From the NCBI RefSeq assembly GCF_009363095.1, contig NZ_CP045295.1, forward strand, positions 4,803,001-4,867,000: DNA of 64,000 bases, in the 5' to 3' direction. The notes below the pieces were generated by a model. The model did no database searches, had not been told where the DNA came from, and was given only the letters and a program-made list of their open reading frames with translations. The first letter of the stretch is position 1; the number at the start of each line of letters is the position of its first letter. This stretch comes from Paenibacillus cellulositrophicus. Lineage in GTDB: Bacteria; Bacillota; Bacilli; Paenibacillales; Paenibacillaceae. The position numbers and the translations under genes were made by a program. Shown in pieces: positions 44,340-52,601 of the stretch.

Positions 44340-44717
44340 ATGATGAATCAGGCTGCATTTTCCGGACCATCTATGGTCTTACTTGTGAGGGATATTGAAA
44401 AATCAATCGATTTTTACAAGAAGCTGGGTTTCAGTTATGAACTAGTCGGCGGTCCGGTTGTCCAACATGTACATATGACAAGAGATAAAGTAACCTTTAT
44501 TCTTCATCAGGCAGCTACTCCGGAAGATGTAAGACCCTCTTCTTCAGTTAAGGGCGGACTCTATTTTGACGCTTTTTGTTATACTGATGTTCGGAAATTG
44601 CTGGAAGAGATCAAGGATAAAGGAATCCCTATTGTGCAAGGTCCGGATTTGAATGATTTTTTTAGTGAATTTACGATTCAAGACATTGATGGGTATAGAA
44701 TTGCGTTCGGGGGATAA
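44340..44717 (+). CDS. VOC-family (bleomycin-resistance-like) protein
   Basis: 125 aa. SMVLLVRDIEKSIDFYKKLGFSYEL, FILHQAATPEDVRP and FTIQDIDGYRIAFGG. The length and layout match bleomycin-binding-like VOC proteins. GTGGAGG lies 6 nt before ATG 44340. Metal-site Glu is not obvious at the C-terminus (ends IAFGG), so a binding role is possible. Confidence 0.88.
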   Translation: MMNQAAFSGPSMVLLVRDIEKSIDFYKKLGFSYELVGGPVVQHVHMTRDKVTFILHQAATPEDVRPSSSVKGGLYFDAFCYTDVRKLLEEIKDKGIPIVQGPDLNDFFSEFTIQDIDGYRIAFGG

Positions 44718-44750
44718 GTTACGTTACTCAAACTGAAGGGAGAAGACGGG

Positions 44751-45299
44751 ATGACCCCATTTCCCATATTAGAAACGGAAAGATTGGTTCTAAGACAGAT
44801 TACACCAGAGGATTCAGGCGACCTTTTTCATTATTTCTCCCTGGATGAAGTAACAAAATTTTATGATGTGGAGAGCTTTACGAATGTACAACAAGCCGAG
44901 GAATTAATTGATAGGTGGCAGCAAAGATTTGAGAAAAATCTAGGCATTCGCTGGGGGATTACTTTAAAATCTGAAAACCGTGTCATTGGCACATGTGGAT
45001 ATCATGGTTGGATGAAACATCACTTTAAAGCCGAAATTGGATATGAACTGACACCAGATTACTGGGGTAAGGGCTTTATGACCGAGGCCATTCAGAAGGT
45101 GATTGAGTTCGGGTTTCGCGAATTTGGATTAAACCGAATCGAAGCATTCGTTGAACCGGGGAATGTGAATTCAAGGAAGGTGCTTGAGAAAGCCGGATTT
45201 AGCGAAGAAGGGATATTAAAGGAACATTTTTATTGGAGAAATCAGTTTGTTGATACTGCCATATTTGCATTGCTTAAGAAAGATTATCAAGTAAGTTAG
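44751..45299 (+). CDS. GNAT N-acetyltransferase, RimJ/RimL type
   Basis: 182 aa. LETERLVLRQITPEDSGDLF, YELTPDYWGKGFMTEAIQKVI and FVEPGNVNSRKVLEKAGF. The layout is the same as the genes at 34376 and 39957. AGGGAGAAGACGGG before ATG 44751. Followed directly by a decayed toxin unit. Confidence 0.92.
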   Translation: MTPFPILETERLVLRQITPEDSGDLFHYFSLDEVTKFYDVESFTNVQQAEELIDRWQQRFEKNLGIRWGITLKSENRVIGTCGYHGWMKHHFKAEIGYELTPDYWGKGFMTEAIQKVIEFGFREFGLNRIEAFVEPGNVNSRKVLEKAGFSEEGILKEHFYWRNQFVDTAIFALLKKDYQVS

Positions 45300-45305
45300 C
45301 AGAAG

Positions 45306-45470
45306 ACATACATCAATAATAACAACAAGAGAAAGTAAAAAACCACCCAAAGGTTGAGGCAGAAGGTGGGTTTTGTTCATATTCGACTTAGAAGGGAATA
45401 AACCATCCAAGTCAATTGTACTGACCAAGTGTTGCTGCACTTGGTCTTTATTACTTATATAATAACATAA
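45306..45470 (+). repeat. decayed holin-like toxin unit, copy 3
   Basis: Keeps only the toxin 3' end (coding TYINNNNKRK and TAA) and both downstream hairpins (ACCACCC...GGTGGGTTT and ACCAAGTGTTGCTGCACTTGGT). The ribosome site and start are lost, having been replaced by the GNAT 3' end. Confidence 0.75.
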
Positions 45471-45631
45471 TGAAAAAAAATGTATCAAAGTGTGAATTAA
45501 TTTTAGGAACAGAAAGTTGGATTGAAAGATAAACAAAAATGGCAATTTCATCACATAATGGCGTCTCAATTTGCGTGCTTAAGCCCTGGTTTGCGAATTC
45601 TCTTAATACGTTATCTGAAAGGCGGTTATCC

Positions 45632-46216
45632 ATGTTTAAATACAACATTTGCTTCCTTAAACAAAACGATCAAATCCTGCTCCTTAACCGGGAAAAGCCG
45701 AGTTGGATGGGAAGGTGGAATGGCGTGGGCGGAAAAATCGAAGAGAACGAATCGCCAAGAGAGTCTGCACTAAGAGAGATCGAGGAAGAGACAGGGATTG
45801 CCCTAGATTCCATTGATTTTAAGGGTATTGTAACTTGGATTGTAGATGGTGAGTTAACCGGCGGGATGTATGCTTATTTCGCTGAGTTACCGTCCGATTT
45901 CATCTATGAGACTCCCATAAAGACACCAGAAGGAATCCTGGACTGGAAGAGCTTGAAGTGGATTATGCACCCGGAAAATAATGGGGTCGCGGATATCATT
46001 CCGAAAAGCATACATCGTTTTATAGACGACGCAAACTGCTATGAACACCGTTGTTTTTATGAAAATGACAAATGGACACATGATATATTGATTGAATTGA
46101 ACAAGGACATGGATCAAATGACAGATAAAGAAAAGATACATGATTGGTATTTTCGTGAGCAGTTCAGAAAAGGTCATACATCAGATAACATGGTTTTCGC
46201 GCTGCAGCCCGACTGA
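45632..46216 (+). CDS. Nudix hydrolase, MutT/8-oxo-dGTP-diphosphatase type
   Basis: 194 aa. FKYNICFLKQNDQILLLNREKP start, WNGVGGKIEENESPRESALR then EIEEETGI Nudix box and YAYFAELPSDF. The layout matches 8-oxo-dGTP diphosphatases of Bacillales, with an extra C-terminal 70 residues. AAAGGCGG before ATG 45632; the earlier in-frame ATG (45539) runs through an AATACGTTATC element end and is rejected. Confidence 0.88.
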   Translation: MFKYNICFLKQNDQILLLNREKPSWMGRWNGVGGKIEENESPRESALREIEEETGIALDSIDFKGIVTWIVDGELTGGMYAYFAELPSDFIYETPIKTPEGILDWKSLKWIMHPENNGVADIIPKSIHRFIDDANCYEHRCFYENDKWTHDILIELNKDMDQMTDKEKIHDWYFREQFRKGHTSDNMVFALQPD

Positions 46217-46299
46217 CGCCGATCCTTACTTGGGCTATGGAACATATGATCTTCCTATGATGTTGAAATCAAAAACTTAATCCGTTAGGGAGTAGAATC

Positions 46300-47841
46300 A
46301 TGAATTATAAAATCCTGCCTTTTTCACAAATCAAACATTTGCTGCCAGTGGACAGTTGGGCCTATGTTCGCAATGAACGAAACGACGGCGAATTCGAAAA
46401 CGAATCCGTCATATTACTCGAGGGAGATATTCGGCTCGATAGCTTGAATCTGGATAAGCCTTTCGGTGAGGAATCTGTCTTTATCGTACTGGTGTACGGC
46501 AATCTCGTCGTTGATTCCTATATTTATAATGAGGACACCGATGGTGCGACGGGACTTATCGTATTAGGCGATCTCCAAGTGAGAAATATGGTGGTTGGTG
46601 GTCAGGAGATTTATGTGACAGGCAATTTGCAGGTGTCGGAGTTGTTCTGGGGGGATTATAATCACGGTGATTTGACGGTAGCAGGAAATGCTGCTGCCCT
46701 TCTTTTCATGGACACCGAAGAGTATCATGTATCGATTCATGGTGAGAAGAATTTTAAGCTTCGAATCAGCGAGTGGGACGAATTCGGGAACGGGTATGAC
46801 CTTGACGAAGACTTGCTTCAAGAGGTGTTTATGCAGGACTGCCTGATCCAGACCGATGAAGAAGTCATGCTGTACAGGGAGAGAATGCTGGAACATTTCG
46901 AAAAAGGACGTTCGGCCATTGTGCCAGATAAAGTCACTGCCGCAAGCAAAATCGACATCCCTTTCCTGTTTGAAAATGCTGAAATCAGCATCGTGAACCT
47001 GTGTCGGCTGACAGACTCGATCTTGATGTCGTCCGAAGTTAACGCAAACGGAAACCTGAAATATGAGTTTTGGTTGCAGGACGATTTTTATCGTGTTATT
47101 CGTTCGCAGGCGCCATCGCCATATCGGGCGGTTTATTTGCAGCAAGATTCTTTGGCTGTCATCATTGATATAAAAGAGACTGAGCAGGAGGATCGACGAC
47201 TAAGCAGATGGGTCCGGCGTTCGAAAAAACAGGATTTGAGCCTGAACATCAGGTGGCGCTACATTGAAGGGGAAGATACAGAATGGCATACGCTGGACGA
47301 TCATTCTCCGAACCCTACTCAACTTCTTCTGCAAAACGGTTGGCGCACATTGCTTACGCAAGTGTCCGTGTTTGAATACTATCGCCGATTCATCCGTCCG
47401 GAACGAATCAGAGCGCTCCTTTCTTTGCCTCTTGCTGAACCGTATGATGACTTTTATGACGATGATAAAAGCGGATTCTGGAGCGGCAGCATATACACTG
47501 CGTTTCGGCAGCCTGGCGTGGTGCGCGATGGAGAGGAAAAGTCGCCCTGCTTTCTTGTCGCAAGAGAAAAAGGAGAGGAGATGGATATCTACCATTTTGT
47601 ACTTGAAAAAGATGCGGATGGAACGGAATGCGTCCATATCCTTTACCAGGCTGAAAATGGGTATGAACATAAAGCTTTTCCCCTCTGGGATCCGGACAAG
47701 CTGAAGACCGCCTGCTGGCTCTTTCGTATGGCCGAGAGAACGCTGCTTTCGCTCAATCGGAGCTTGCTTGAAGGGAGAGCTCCCTACGAGGCGGAAACAT
47801 TTGCCATTGAGTATTGGAAACAAAAAGGCTATCTGAGATAG
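46300..47841 (+). CDS. hypothetical protein with N-terminal beta-solenoid
   Basis: 513 aa, no signal peptide. The N-terminal 110 residues have repeated short beta strands such as VFIVLVYGNLVVD, GLIVLGDLQVRNM and YVTGNLQVSELFW, as in bactofilin/polymer-forming folds. The rest is alpha-beta without known motifs. Relatives are often found near polymorphic toxins or as stand-alone cytoplasmic proteins. Start after GGGAGTAGAATC. Higher GC than the surroundings. Function unknown. Confidence 0.8.
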   Translation: MNYKILPFSQIKHLLPVDSWAYVRNERNDGEFENESVILLEGDIRLDSLNLDKPFGEESVFIVLVYGNLVVDSYIYNEDTDGATGLIVLGDLQVRNMVVGGQEIYVTGNLQVSELFWGDYNHGDLTVAGNAAALLFMDTEEYHVSIHGEKNFKLRISEWDEFGNGYDLDEDLLQEVFMQDCLIQTDEEVMLYRERMLEHFEKGRSAIVPDKVTAASKIDIPFLFENAEISIVNLCRLTDSILMSSEVNANGNLKYEFWLQDDFYRVIRSQAPSPYRAVYLQQDSLAVIIDIKETEQEDRRLSRWVRRSKKQDLSLNIRWRYIEGEDTEWHTLDDHSPNPTQLLLQNGWRTLLTQVSVFEYYRRFIRPERIRALLSLPLAEPYDDFYDDDKSGFWSGSIYTAFRQPGVVRDGEEKSPCFLVAREKGEEMDIYHFVLEKDADGTECVHILYQAENGYEHKAFPLWDPDKLKTACWLFRMAERTLLSLNRSLLEGRAPYEAETFAIEYWKQKGYLR

Positions 47842-48074
47842 TCGAAGACCATTCAGATCTCAAGATTTCAGTAGAACTCATCAACGATGAACTGTGGATC
47901 TTTGGGAACAAAAGGTTGAGGCCGAAAGACACTGATCAATTTTATCTGGATGATATCTGCGTAACTGTAAGATTTATTACAAATCAAACGAATGTCACTG
48001 GTTTACTGATAACCGAAAAGGATTGGTATGCTAATCGAAAAGATGAGGGGACTGTTTTTGAGAGGATCTCATAA
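47842..48074 (+). pseudogene. C-terminal fragment of an unidentified gene
   Basis: A frame without its own start ends at TAA 48072-48074: LKISVELINDELWIFGNKR then VTVRFITNQTNVTGLLIT. It may be the tail of a serine-hydrolase-type protein, but I cannot identify it. It is followed by GACAACCCTG and an ACGCTATATG end-like sequence (48075-48125). Confidence 0.4.
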
Positions 48075-48247
48075 AAGACAACCCTGAAAACGCATCGCGT
48101 CTATCTCTTGGGAACGCTATATGAGAAATCAAGCAAATTGAATATACTTATAGGACAGAACGATCATCTTCATTTGTTTTAGGTATTGGTATACATCTTC
48201 CTCTATATGGTAAATTCACAGTCAAATGATCCTTCAGGAGGGTGTAT

Positions 48248-48736
48248 ATGAATCATTTCTCTATTTCAGCGGGTGGTATTTTATTTAACAATCATTCCGT
48301 TCTGCTGGTAAAGGTTGATTATGGTGCTAATCGAGGAATGTGGATGATTCCAGGTGGCTTCGCTGAACAAGGAGAATCCATTGAAGAAGCTGCTGAAAGA
48401 GAGTTTAAAGAAGAAACGGGTTTAGTAACCAAATCAGGTCGAGTCGTATGTCTCCGCTCCGGAACACTAGAACGAAATGATGAAATACAAGCGAGTTTGT
48501 ACATTGTTTTTGAAATGAAACTTGTCTCAGGATCCATGATAAAAGATGAAGCAGAAATAGCTGACATGAAATATTGGCACATTGAAGATGTGAAAAGCTC
48601 AAATGAGATTATTGAGTTGAGTAAGAGCATCATTACGACAGCGTGGGAAACCAAGAATGGTTTATATGCTGGGAATACAATCAGGACAAACAACAATTAT
48701 AGAACTTATCATTACTATCTACCAAACCCATTGTAA
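48248..48736 (+). CDS. Nudix hydrolase
   Basis: 162 aa. FSISAGGILFNNHSVLLVKV start and PGGFAEQGESIEEAAEREFK then EETGL complete the Nudix box. ATG 48248 is 5 nt after AGGAGGG. Substrate unknown; closest in layout to ADP-ribose or NADH pyrophosphatase-like Nudix proteins. Confidence 0.9.
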   Translation: MNHFSISAGGILFNNHSVLLVKVDYGANRGMWMIPGGFAEQGESIEEAAEREFKEETGLVTKSGRVVCLRSGTLERNDEIQASLYIVFEMKLVSGSMIKDEAEIADMKYWHIEDVKSSNEIIELSKSIITTAWETKNGLYAGNTIRTNNNYRTYHYYLPNPL

Positions 48737-48841
48737 GATTCATTTATGGTAGACTTTCTCCCCCTGTATCAGACACCAGCTTTCTGTAAACAAATATGAA
48801 TATATACCAATACCGCTGCGAGAAAAGGAACGAGCATAACT

Positions 48842-49435
48842 ATGGAAAATAAAATGAACCCCAAAGTAGATGCATTTGTAGGCAGAGCCACGATGTGGCT
48901 TGAAGAAACGGAGAAATTGAGAGAGATCCTTCTTGACTGTGGGCTTACCGAAGAATTGAAGTGGGGCAAACCTTGTTACTCGTCACAGGGGCGAAATATC
49001 GTGATCATCCAAGGATTTAAAGCCTACTTGGCGCTTCTGTTTTTCAAAGGTTACATGTTACAAGATCCCCATGGTATTCTGGTTAAAACCGGTGAGAATA
49101 CGAAAGTAGGGCGCCAGATCCGGTTTAATGATACCCAAGAAATCGTCGAGCTGGAACCCATCTTGAGAGCTTATATTGCGGAAGCCATTGAGGTCGAACA
49201 ATCCGGTGTGAAAGAGGATATCATCAAAGAGACACACCTCGATATTCCCGAAGAGTTTCAAATTAAACTAGATGAAAACCCTGCCTTGAAAGCTGCTTTT
49301 GAAGCACTGACGCCGGGGCGGCAAAGAGCGTACGTGTATTATTTTTCCGCGCCCAAGCAATCCAAAACCCGGGAGTCCCGGGTCGAAAAATGTACACAGC
49401 AAATCCTCGATGGGAAGGGATTAAACGATCGGTAA
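48842..49435 (+). CDS. YdeI/OmpD-associated-family protein (DUF1801 + OmdA)
   Basis: 197 aa. TEELKWGKPCYSSQGRNIVIIQGFKAYLALLFFKG is the DUF1801 part; the C-terminal LDENPALKAAFEALTPGRQR and YVYYFSAPKQSKTRESRVEK is the OmdA part (the second run is a classic YdeI motif). The latter is associated with resistance to cationic peptides in Bacillus (YdeI) by name only. Start ATG 48842 after a weak AAAAGGAACGAG. Confidence 0.9.
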   Translation: MENKMNPKVDAFVGRATMWLEETEKLREILLDCGLTEELKWGKPCYSSQGRNIVIIQGFKAYLALLFFKGYMLQDPHGILVKTGENTKVGRQIRFNDTQEIVELEPILRAYIAEAIEVEQSGVKEDIIKETHLDIPEEFQIKLDENPALKAAFEALTPGRQRAYVYYFSAPKQSKTRESRVEKCTQQILDGKGLNDR

Positions 49436-49578
49436 AATCCGCTGCGCAGGGCATAGCCAAATTCAGTTTTTAAGACGGATTTTACATCTGGAAAATGCAG
49501 CATTCATCCAATCCTCTAAGTCCTTTTATATACTTAATTCTGAGTATAGCTAATCACAAGGACTAGGGTGGCGATGAC

Positions 49579-50118
49579 ATGTTAAAACAACGTGAGTTGC
49601 ACGAATGCCATGTACTGTACAACCTGATGACGGATCCGGCCGTTTTTCCCTATGTCCGTTATCCATGCCAATCGTATGAGGAATACTTATTCATCACCAA
49701 GCAGTTGATCGTTGAGGAAGAGCAGGGGACGTGCATCTCCAGAACGATTCTTGACGACATCGGCCATCCCATCGGCACCATCGATCTATATCATATCCAT
49801 CATCGAACAGGCTTCCTGGCGACTTGGATTGGGGCCCCTTATTTTGGAAAAGGGTATAACCAACGCGCGAAGGAAGCATTTTTGGCTGAATTGTTTCTTA
49901 GACAGGATATTGAAACGATCTTTTTGAAGATCCGCACTCAGAACATCCGGTCGAAGAGAGCAGTGGAAAAGCTGCCATACGTCAAATTAGCCAACGAGCG
50001 GTACGAGCAGGTCTATCAATCGATTAATCGTTCGCAGCAGCGCTATGATTTGTATGGTGTGGAGCGGTCTGATTTTTTGGAAAGTAGTGGAGGCTTACAG
50101 CATGGGGTTGCGACATAA
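49579..50118 (+). CDS. GNAT N-acetyltransferase
   Basis: 179 aa. ELHECHVLYNLMTDPAVFPY start, TWIGAPYFGKGYNQRAKEAF (loop G-K-G-Y-N) and KIRTQNIRSKRAVEKLPYV. The acetyl-CoA site is altered compared with RimL (G-x-G-Y-N). Start after AGGGTGGCGATGAC. Followed by AAATGTTCTAACA at 50131. Confidence 0.85.
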   Translation: MLKQRELHECHVLYNLMTDPAVFPYVRYPCQSYEEYLFITKQLIVEEEQGTCISRTILDDIGHPIGTIDLYHIHHRTGFLATWIGAPYFGKGYNQRAKEAFLAELFLRQDIETIFLKIRTQNIRSKRAVEKLPYVKLANERYEQVYQSINRSQQRYDLYGVERSDFLESSGGLQHGVAT

Positions 50119-50130
50119 CCGATCGTGCAA

Positions 50131-50143
50131 AAATGTTCTAACA
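50131..50143 (+). repeat. short junction word AAATGTTCTAACA
   Basis: The same 13 nt occur at 54205-54217 and 58562-58574, each time in a gene-gene gap. The word holds GTT-CT-AAC arms. It may be a minimal cassette junction, or a shared promoter or leader. Confidence 0.5.
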
Positions 50144-50216
50144 TATCATGAAGACCGTACTGTCGGGATGCTGCAGGCGATTTTTCTTTTTCAGGAGGTT
50201 TTGGCAGGGACTATTT

Positions 50217-50330
50217 TAAGAGATCAGAAAGTATAAGCTTCGGAGCCTCCGCTTCCTGCTCTCGCAAGAAAAACTTCCGCTAAATGCGGTCTGTCTTCTT
50301 TGAAGGTACGTCGATAGATGTTTTTCTTAT
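50217..50330. repeat. 113-bp dispersed repeat, copy 2
   Basis: About 90% identical to 24633-24745, same orientation. Minus-strand reading gives YRRTFKEDRPHLAEVFLA and an indel relative to copy 1. The copy lies 110 nt before the alanyl-tRNA editing gene. The rest of 50119-50381 has no gene. Confidence 0.6.
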
Positions 50331-50381
50331 AGTAAGCTGGGTTTAAAGTGAATTTAACCATGAAACAGTGAGGATACGAAC

Positions 50382-51563
50382 ATGACGAAAAAGCTATATT
50401 ACGAATCTGCATATACCCGGGAATGGGAGACGCGTATCACGCGCAAAGTGGAGAGGGAAGACGGAACTTATGTGGTCCTGGAAGAGACGGCTTTTTATCC
50501 GCACGGCGGTGGGCAGCCCTGTGACCTGGGATGGATCAATGCGATCCCGGTGCTGGATGTCGTTCTGGAGGAAGGAGAAATCCTGCATAAGGTCGAGCGT
50601 TTTCCTGAAAAAGATGACGTTCGCTGCCGATTGGATTGGGACAGAAGGTTCGACCATATGCAGCATCACAGCGGCCAGCACTTGCTGTCGGCGATGTGTC
50701 TGGAGGTGTGTAAAGCGGAGACGCTCAGCTTCCACTTAGGTGAGGATTACGCCACCATTGATATCGCAAGGTCCGATCTGCCTCCGCACGAACTGATGAT
50801 GCTGGAGCTGGAAGTGAATGATCAGATTTACTTGAATCGAAAAGTAACGAGTTATTTTGTGAATCAGGAGCAGGCGGCGGACCTGCCTCTGGTGAAGCAG
50901 CCGAAGGTAACCGATAATATTCGGATCGTTGAGATTGAAGGCATCGAGTATAACGCCTGTGGCGGTACGCATGTCTCCGCAACGGGAGAGATCGGGATGA
51001 TCAAACTGCTGAGAGCGGAGAAGCAGAAGGGGCATACGCGTGTTTATTTTAAATGCGGCTATCGTGCGCTCAGGGAGTTTAATGCCGGCGTGGAGATTCT
51101 CGGCAGCTTATCGACCCGGTTCAATACCGCCAAGGAAGAAATTATGGACCGGATTACAAAATGGGATCAGGAGCAGAAGCAGCTCCAGGCTGAATTAACC
51201 GCAGTAAAAGCTGAGAATGACGCTTACCTGGCTGAGAAGCTGCTAGCTGACCGTCAGGGCAGCCTGATCAAGCATGCATTTGCAGACAAGCCGCTGAAAG
51301 ATATGCAGAACCTGGCGGCCAAGCTTACCGAGCAAGCGGATGTGATCGTGCTTTTCGTATCGGGGGTAGACCATAAGGTGCTTCTCGCCCGGGGAGGGGA
51401 CAGCGAACTCGCCTGCGGTGCGCTATTCAAGCAGCATCTGGCCGATTATCGCGGTAAAGGCGGAGGCAGCGACAAAATGGCGCAGGCCGGTTTTGCCAAC
51501 GGGGAGGATGCGATAGCGTTTTACCATTTTGCGGGGGAGTTATTGGAGTCGGTGGATGAGTAA
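50382..51563 (+). CDS. alanyl-tRNA editing protein (AlaX-type, with DHHA1 domain)
   Basis: 393 aa. Stand-alone editing protein that hydrolyses mischarged Ser- or Gly-tRNA(Ala). N-terminal half: FYPHGGGQPCDLGW, then the zinc site HMQHHSGQHLLSA (HxxxH) and CGGTHVSATGEIG (CxxxH). C-terminal DHHA1 half: coiled linker EEIMDRITKWDQEQKQLQAE, then VDHKVLLARGGDSELACGAL and GGGSDKMAQAGF. Core-like and GC-rich (unlike the cassettes). Start ATG 50382 after GAGGATACGAAC. Confidence 0.93.
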   Translation: MTKKLYYESAYTREWETRITRKVEREDGTYVVLEETAFYPHGGGQPCDLGWINAIPVLDVVLEEGEILHKVERFPEKDDVRCRLDWDRRFDHMQHHSGQHLLSAMCLEVCKAETLSFHLGEDYATIDIARSDLPPHELMMLELEVNDQIYLNRKVTSYFVNQEQAADLPLVKQPKVTDNIRIVEIEGIEYNACGGTHVSATGEIGMIKLLRAEKQKGHTRVYFKCGYRALREFNAGVEILGSLSTRFNTAKEEIMDRITKWDQEQKQLQAELTAVKAENDAYLAEKLLADRQGSLIKHAFADKPLKDMQNLAAKLTEQADVIVLFVSGVDHKVLLARGGDSELACGALFKQHLADYRGKGGGSDKMAQAGFANGEDAIAFYHFAGELLESVDE

Positions 51564-51694
51564 ACTAATAGGCGCCCAAACCACTTTTAAATACCGAACA
51601 ATCGTTCTTCATACTAATGGTAGATGATGGTATGATAGGGAAAGACAATTGAATCTTGGGTGGGCATGGTTTCCCTTCGAAAGGAGGTGAAGCC

Positions 51695-51790
51695 ATGGAG
51701 GTTAAAGATGCGTTGACGATCATGTTTTTATTTGGATCGTTTATCCTTGCACTTTTAACATACATCAATTCGAACAACAAGAGAAAGTAA
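51695..51790 (+). CDS. holin-like type I toxin peptide, 31 aa
   Basis: MEVKDALTIMFLFGSFILAL then LTYINSNNKRK: a short polar start, one membrane helix and a basic tail, the layout of holin-like toxin (Hol_Tox/TxpA-BsrG-type) peptides. AAAGGAGGTGA precedes ATG 51695 by 4 nt, a near-perfect ribosome site. The downstream hairpin (51787) is bidirectional, as expected if an antisense RNA antitoxin comes from the other strand. It likely inserts in the membrane when not silenced. Only intact copy of four; the others are at 24846, 27747 and 45306. Confidence 0.85.
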   Translation: MEVKDALTIMFLFGSFILALLTYINSNNKRK

Positions 51791-51835
51791 AAACCCACCC
51801 CAAGGTTAGCGCCAAAGGTGGGTCTTTATTCTAAT
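51787..51835. terminator. terminator of the toxin gene (bidirectional)
   Basis: AAACCCACC / GGTGGGTCT stem, T-rich on the plus side and A-rich on the other (TTTTT on the minus strand), so it can end the toxin mRNA and an antisense RNA. Confidence 0.8.
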
Positions 51836-51873
51836 CGCTTAGAAGGGAATAAAACCATCCAAGCCAATTGTTC

Positions 51874-51908
51874 AGCCGAGTGTTCCCGCACTCGGCTTCT
51901 TTATACAG
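51874..51908 (+). terminator. second hairpin of the toxin unit
   Basis: GCCGAGTG / CACTCGGC stem with TTCCCG loop and TTCTTTATA after. The copies at 27905 and 45425 have different arms (ACCAAGTG / CACTTGGT) with the same loop position, so the arms covary. The rest of 51564-52003 is the toxin unit only. Confidence 0.7.
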
Positions 51909-52003
51909 TATGATAACATAATTGGAAAAAGAAGTGAACCCAAAAGAGTCTTATATAAGGGAATGTTGAATAAAAATGACCTTCAACGAAAGGACGATAA
52001 CCC

Positions 52004-52527
52004 TTGACGAATCGAATCGCGATCATCGGCTCAGCCGGCTCCGGTAAATCTACCTTATCTCAAAAGTTAGGCGAGATTCTATCATTGCCTGTTGTTCATC
52101 TGGACCGATTTTATTGGAAACCGAACTGGACTCCAACCGTAAATGACGAATGGGATGAATTTGTGAAGGATGCTGTAAGCGAAGATCAATGGATTATCGA
52201 TGGAAATTACACCAGAACCTTAGGTATTCGTTTGAGTGAAGCGGATGCCGTCATATTTTTAGATATGCCCAGACTCTTATGCATTTATAGGATCATGAAA
52301 AGACGAATCCGATATCATGGAAAAACACGACCCGATCTCAACGAGGAATGCCCCGAAAAACTGGATTGGGCTTTTTTTATTTGGGTCTGGAATTATAAAA
52401 AAGAAGCCGATCCAAGGTCATGGAAGCGCTCGGACAGGTAAAGGGTCGAAAACAAGTCGTCATATTAAAGTCGAGGAAAGAGGTACAGGAGTTTTTGGAC
52501 CAGGTGAAGAATGATGGGAAAATTTAG
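52004..52527 (+). pseudogene. P-loop kinase-like protein (FlaR/adenylate-kinase type), frameshifted
   Basis: P-loop IIGSAGSGKSTLSQKLGE at residues 7-24, HLDRFYWKPNW, WIIDGNYTRTLGIRL and PRLLCIYRIMKRRIRYHGKTR all fit the topology-modulation (FlaR) or adenylate kinase-like family. After YKKEADPR, near 52418, the frame changes by one base: the other frame continues VMEALGQVKGRKQVV and SRKEVQEFLDQ, as in intact proteins, until TAG 52525. The single-base loss is in a G run (AAGGTC). It is either a real pseudogene or a sequencing error. TTG start 52004; 145 aa before the premature stop at 52441. Confidence 0.8.
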
Positions 52528-52601
52528 GTGAATTTTGTGTTATATATGCGGTATCATCAATATATATGTGGGAAACCAAATGTAAGGAGGCAGGTCATTC
52601 C

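Noticed and set aside
46300..47841. Large protein at 46.3 kb as part of a contact-dependent toxin system
   Set aside because: No toxin, secretion or immunity partner genes are next to it; only the beta-solenoid-like N-terminus is suggestive.
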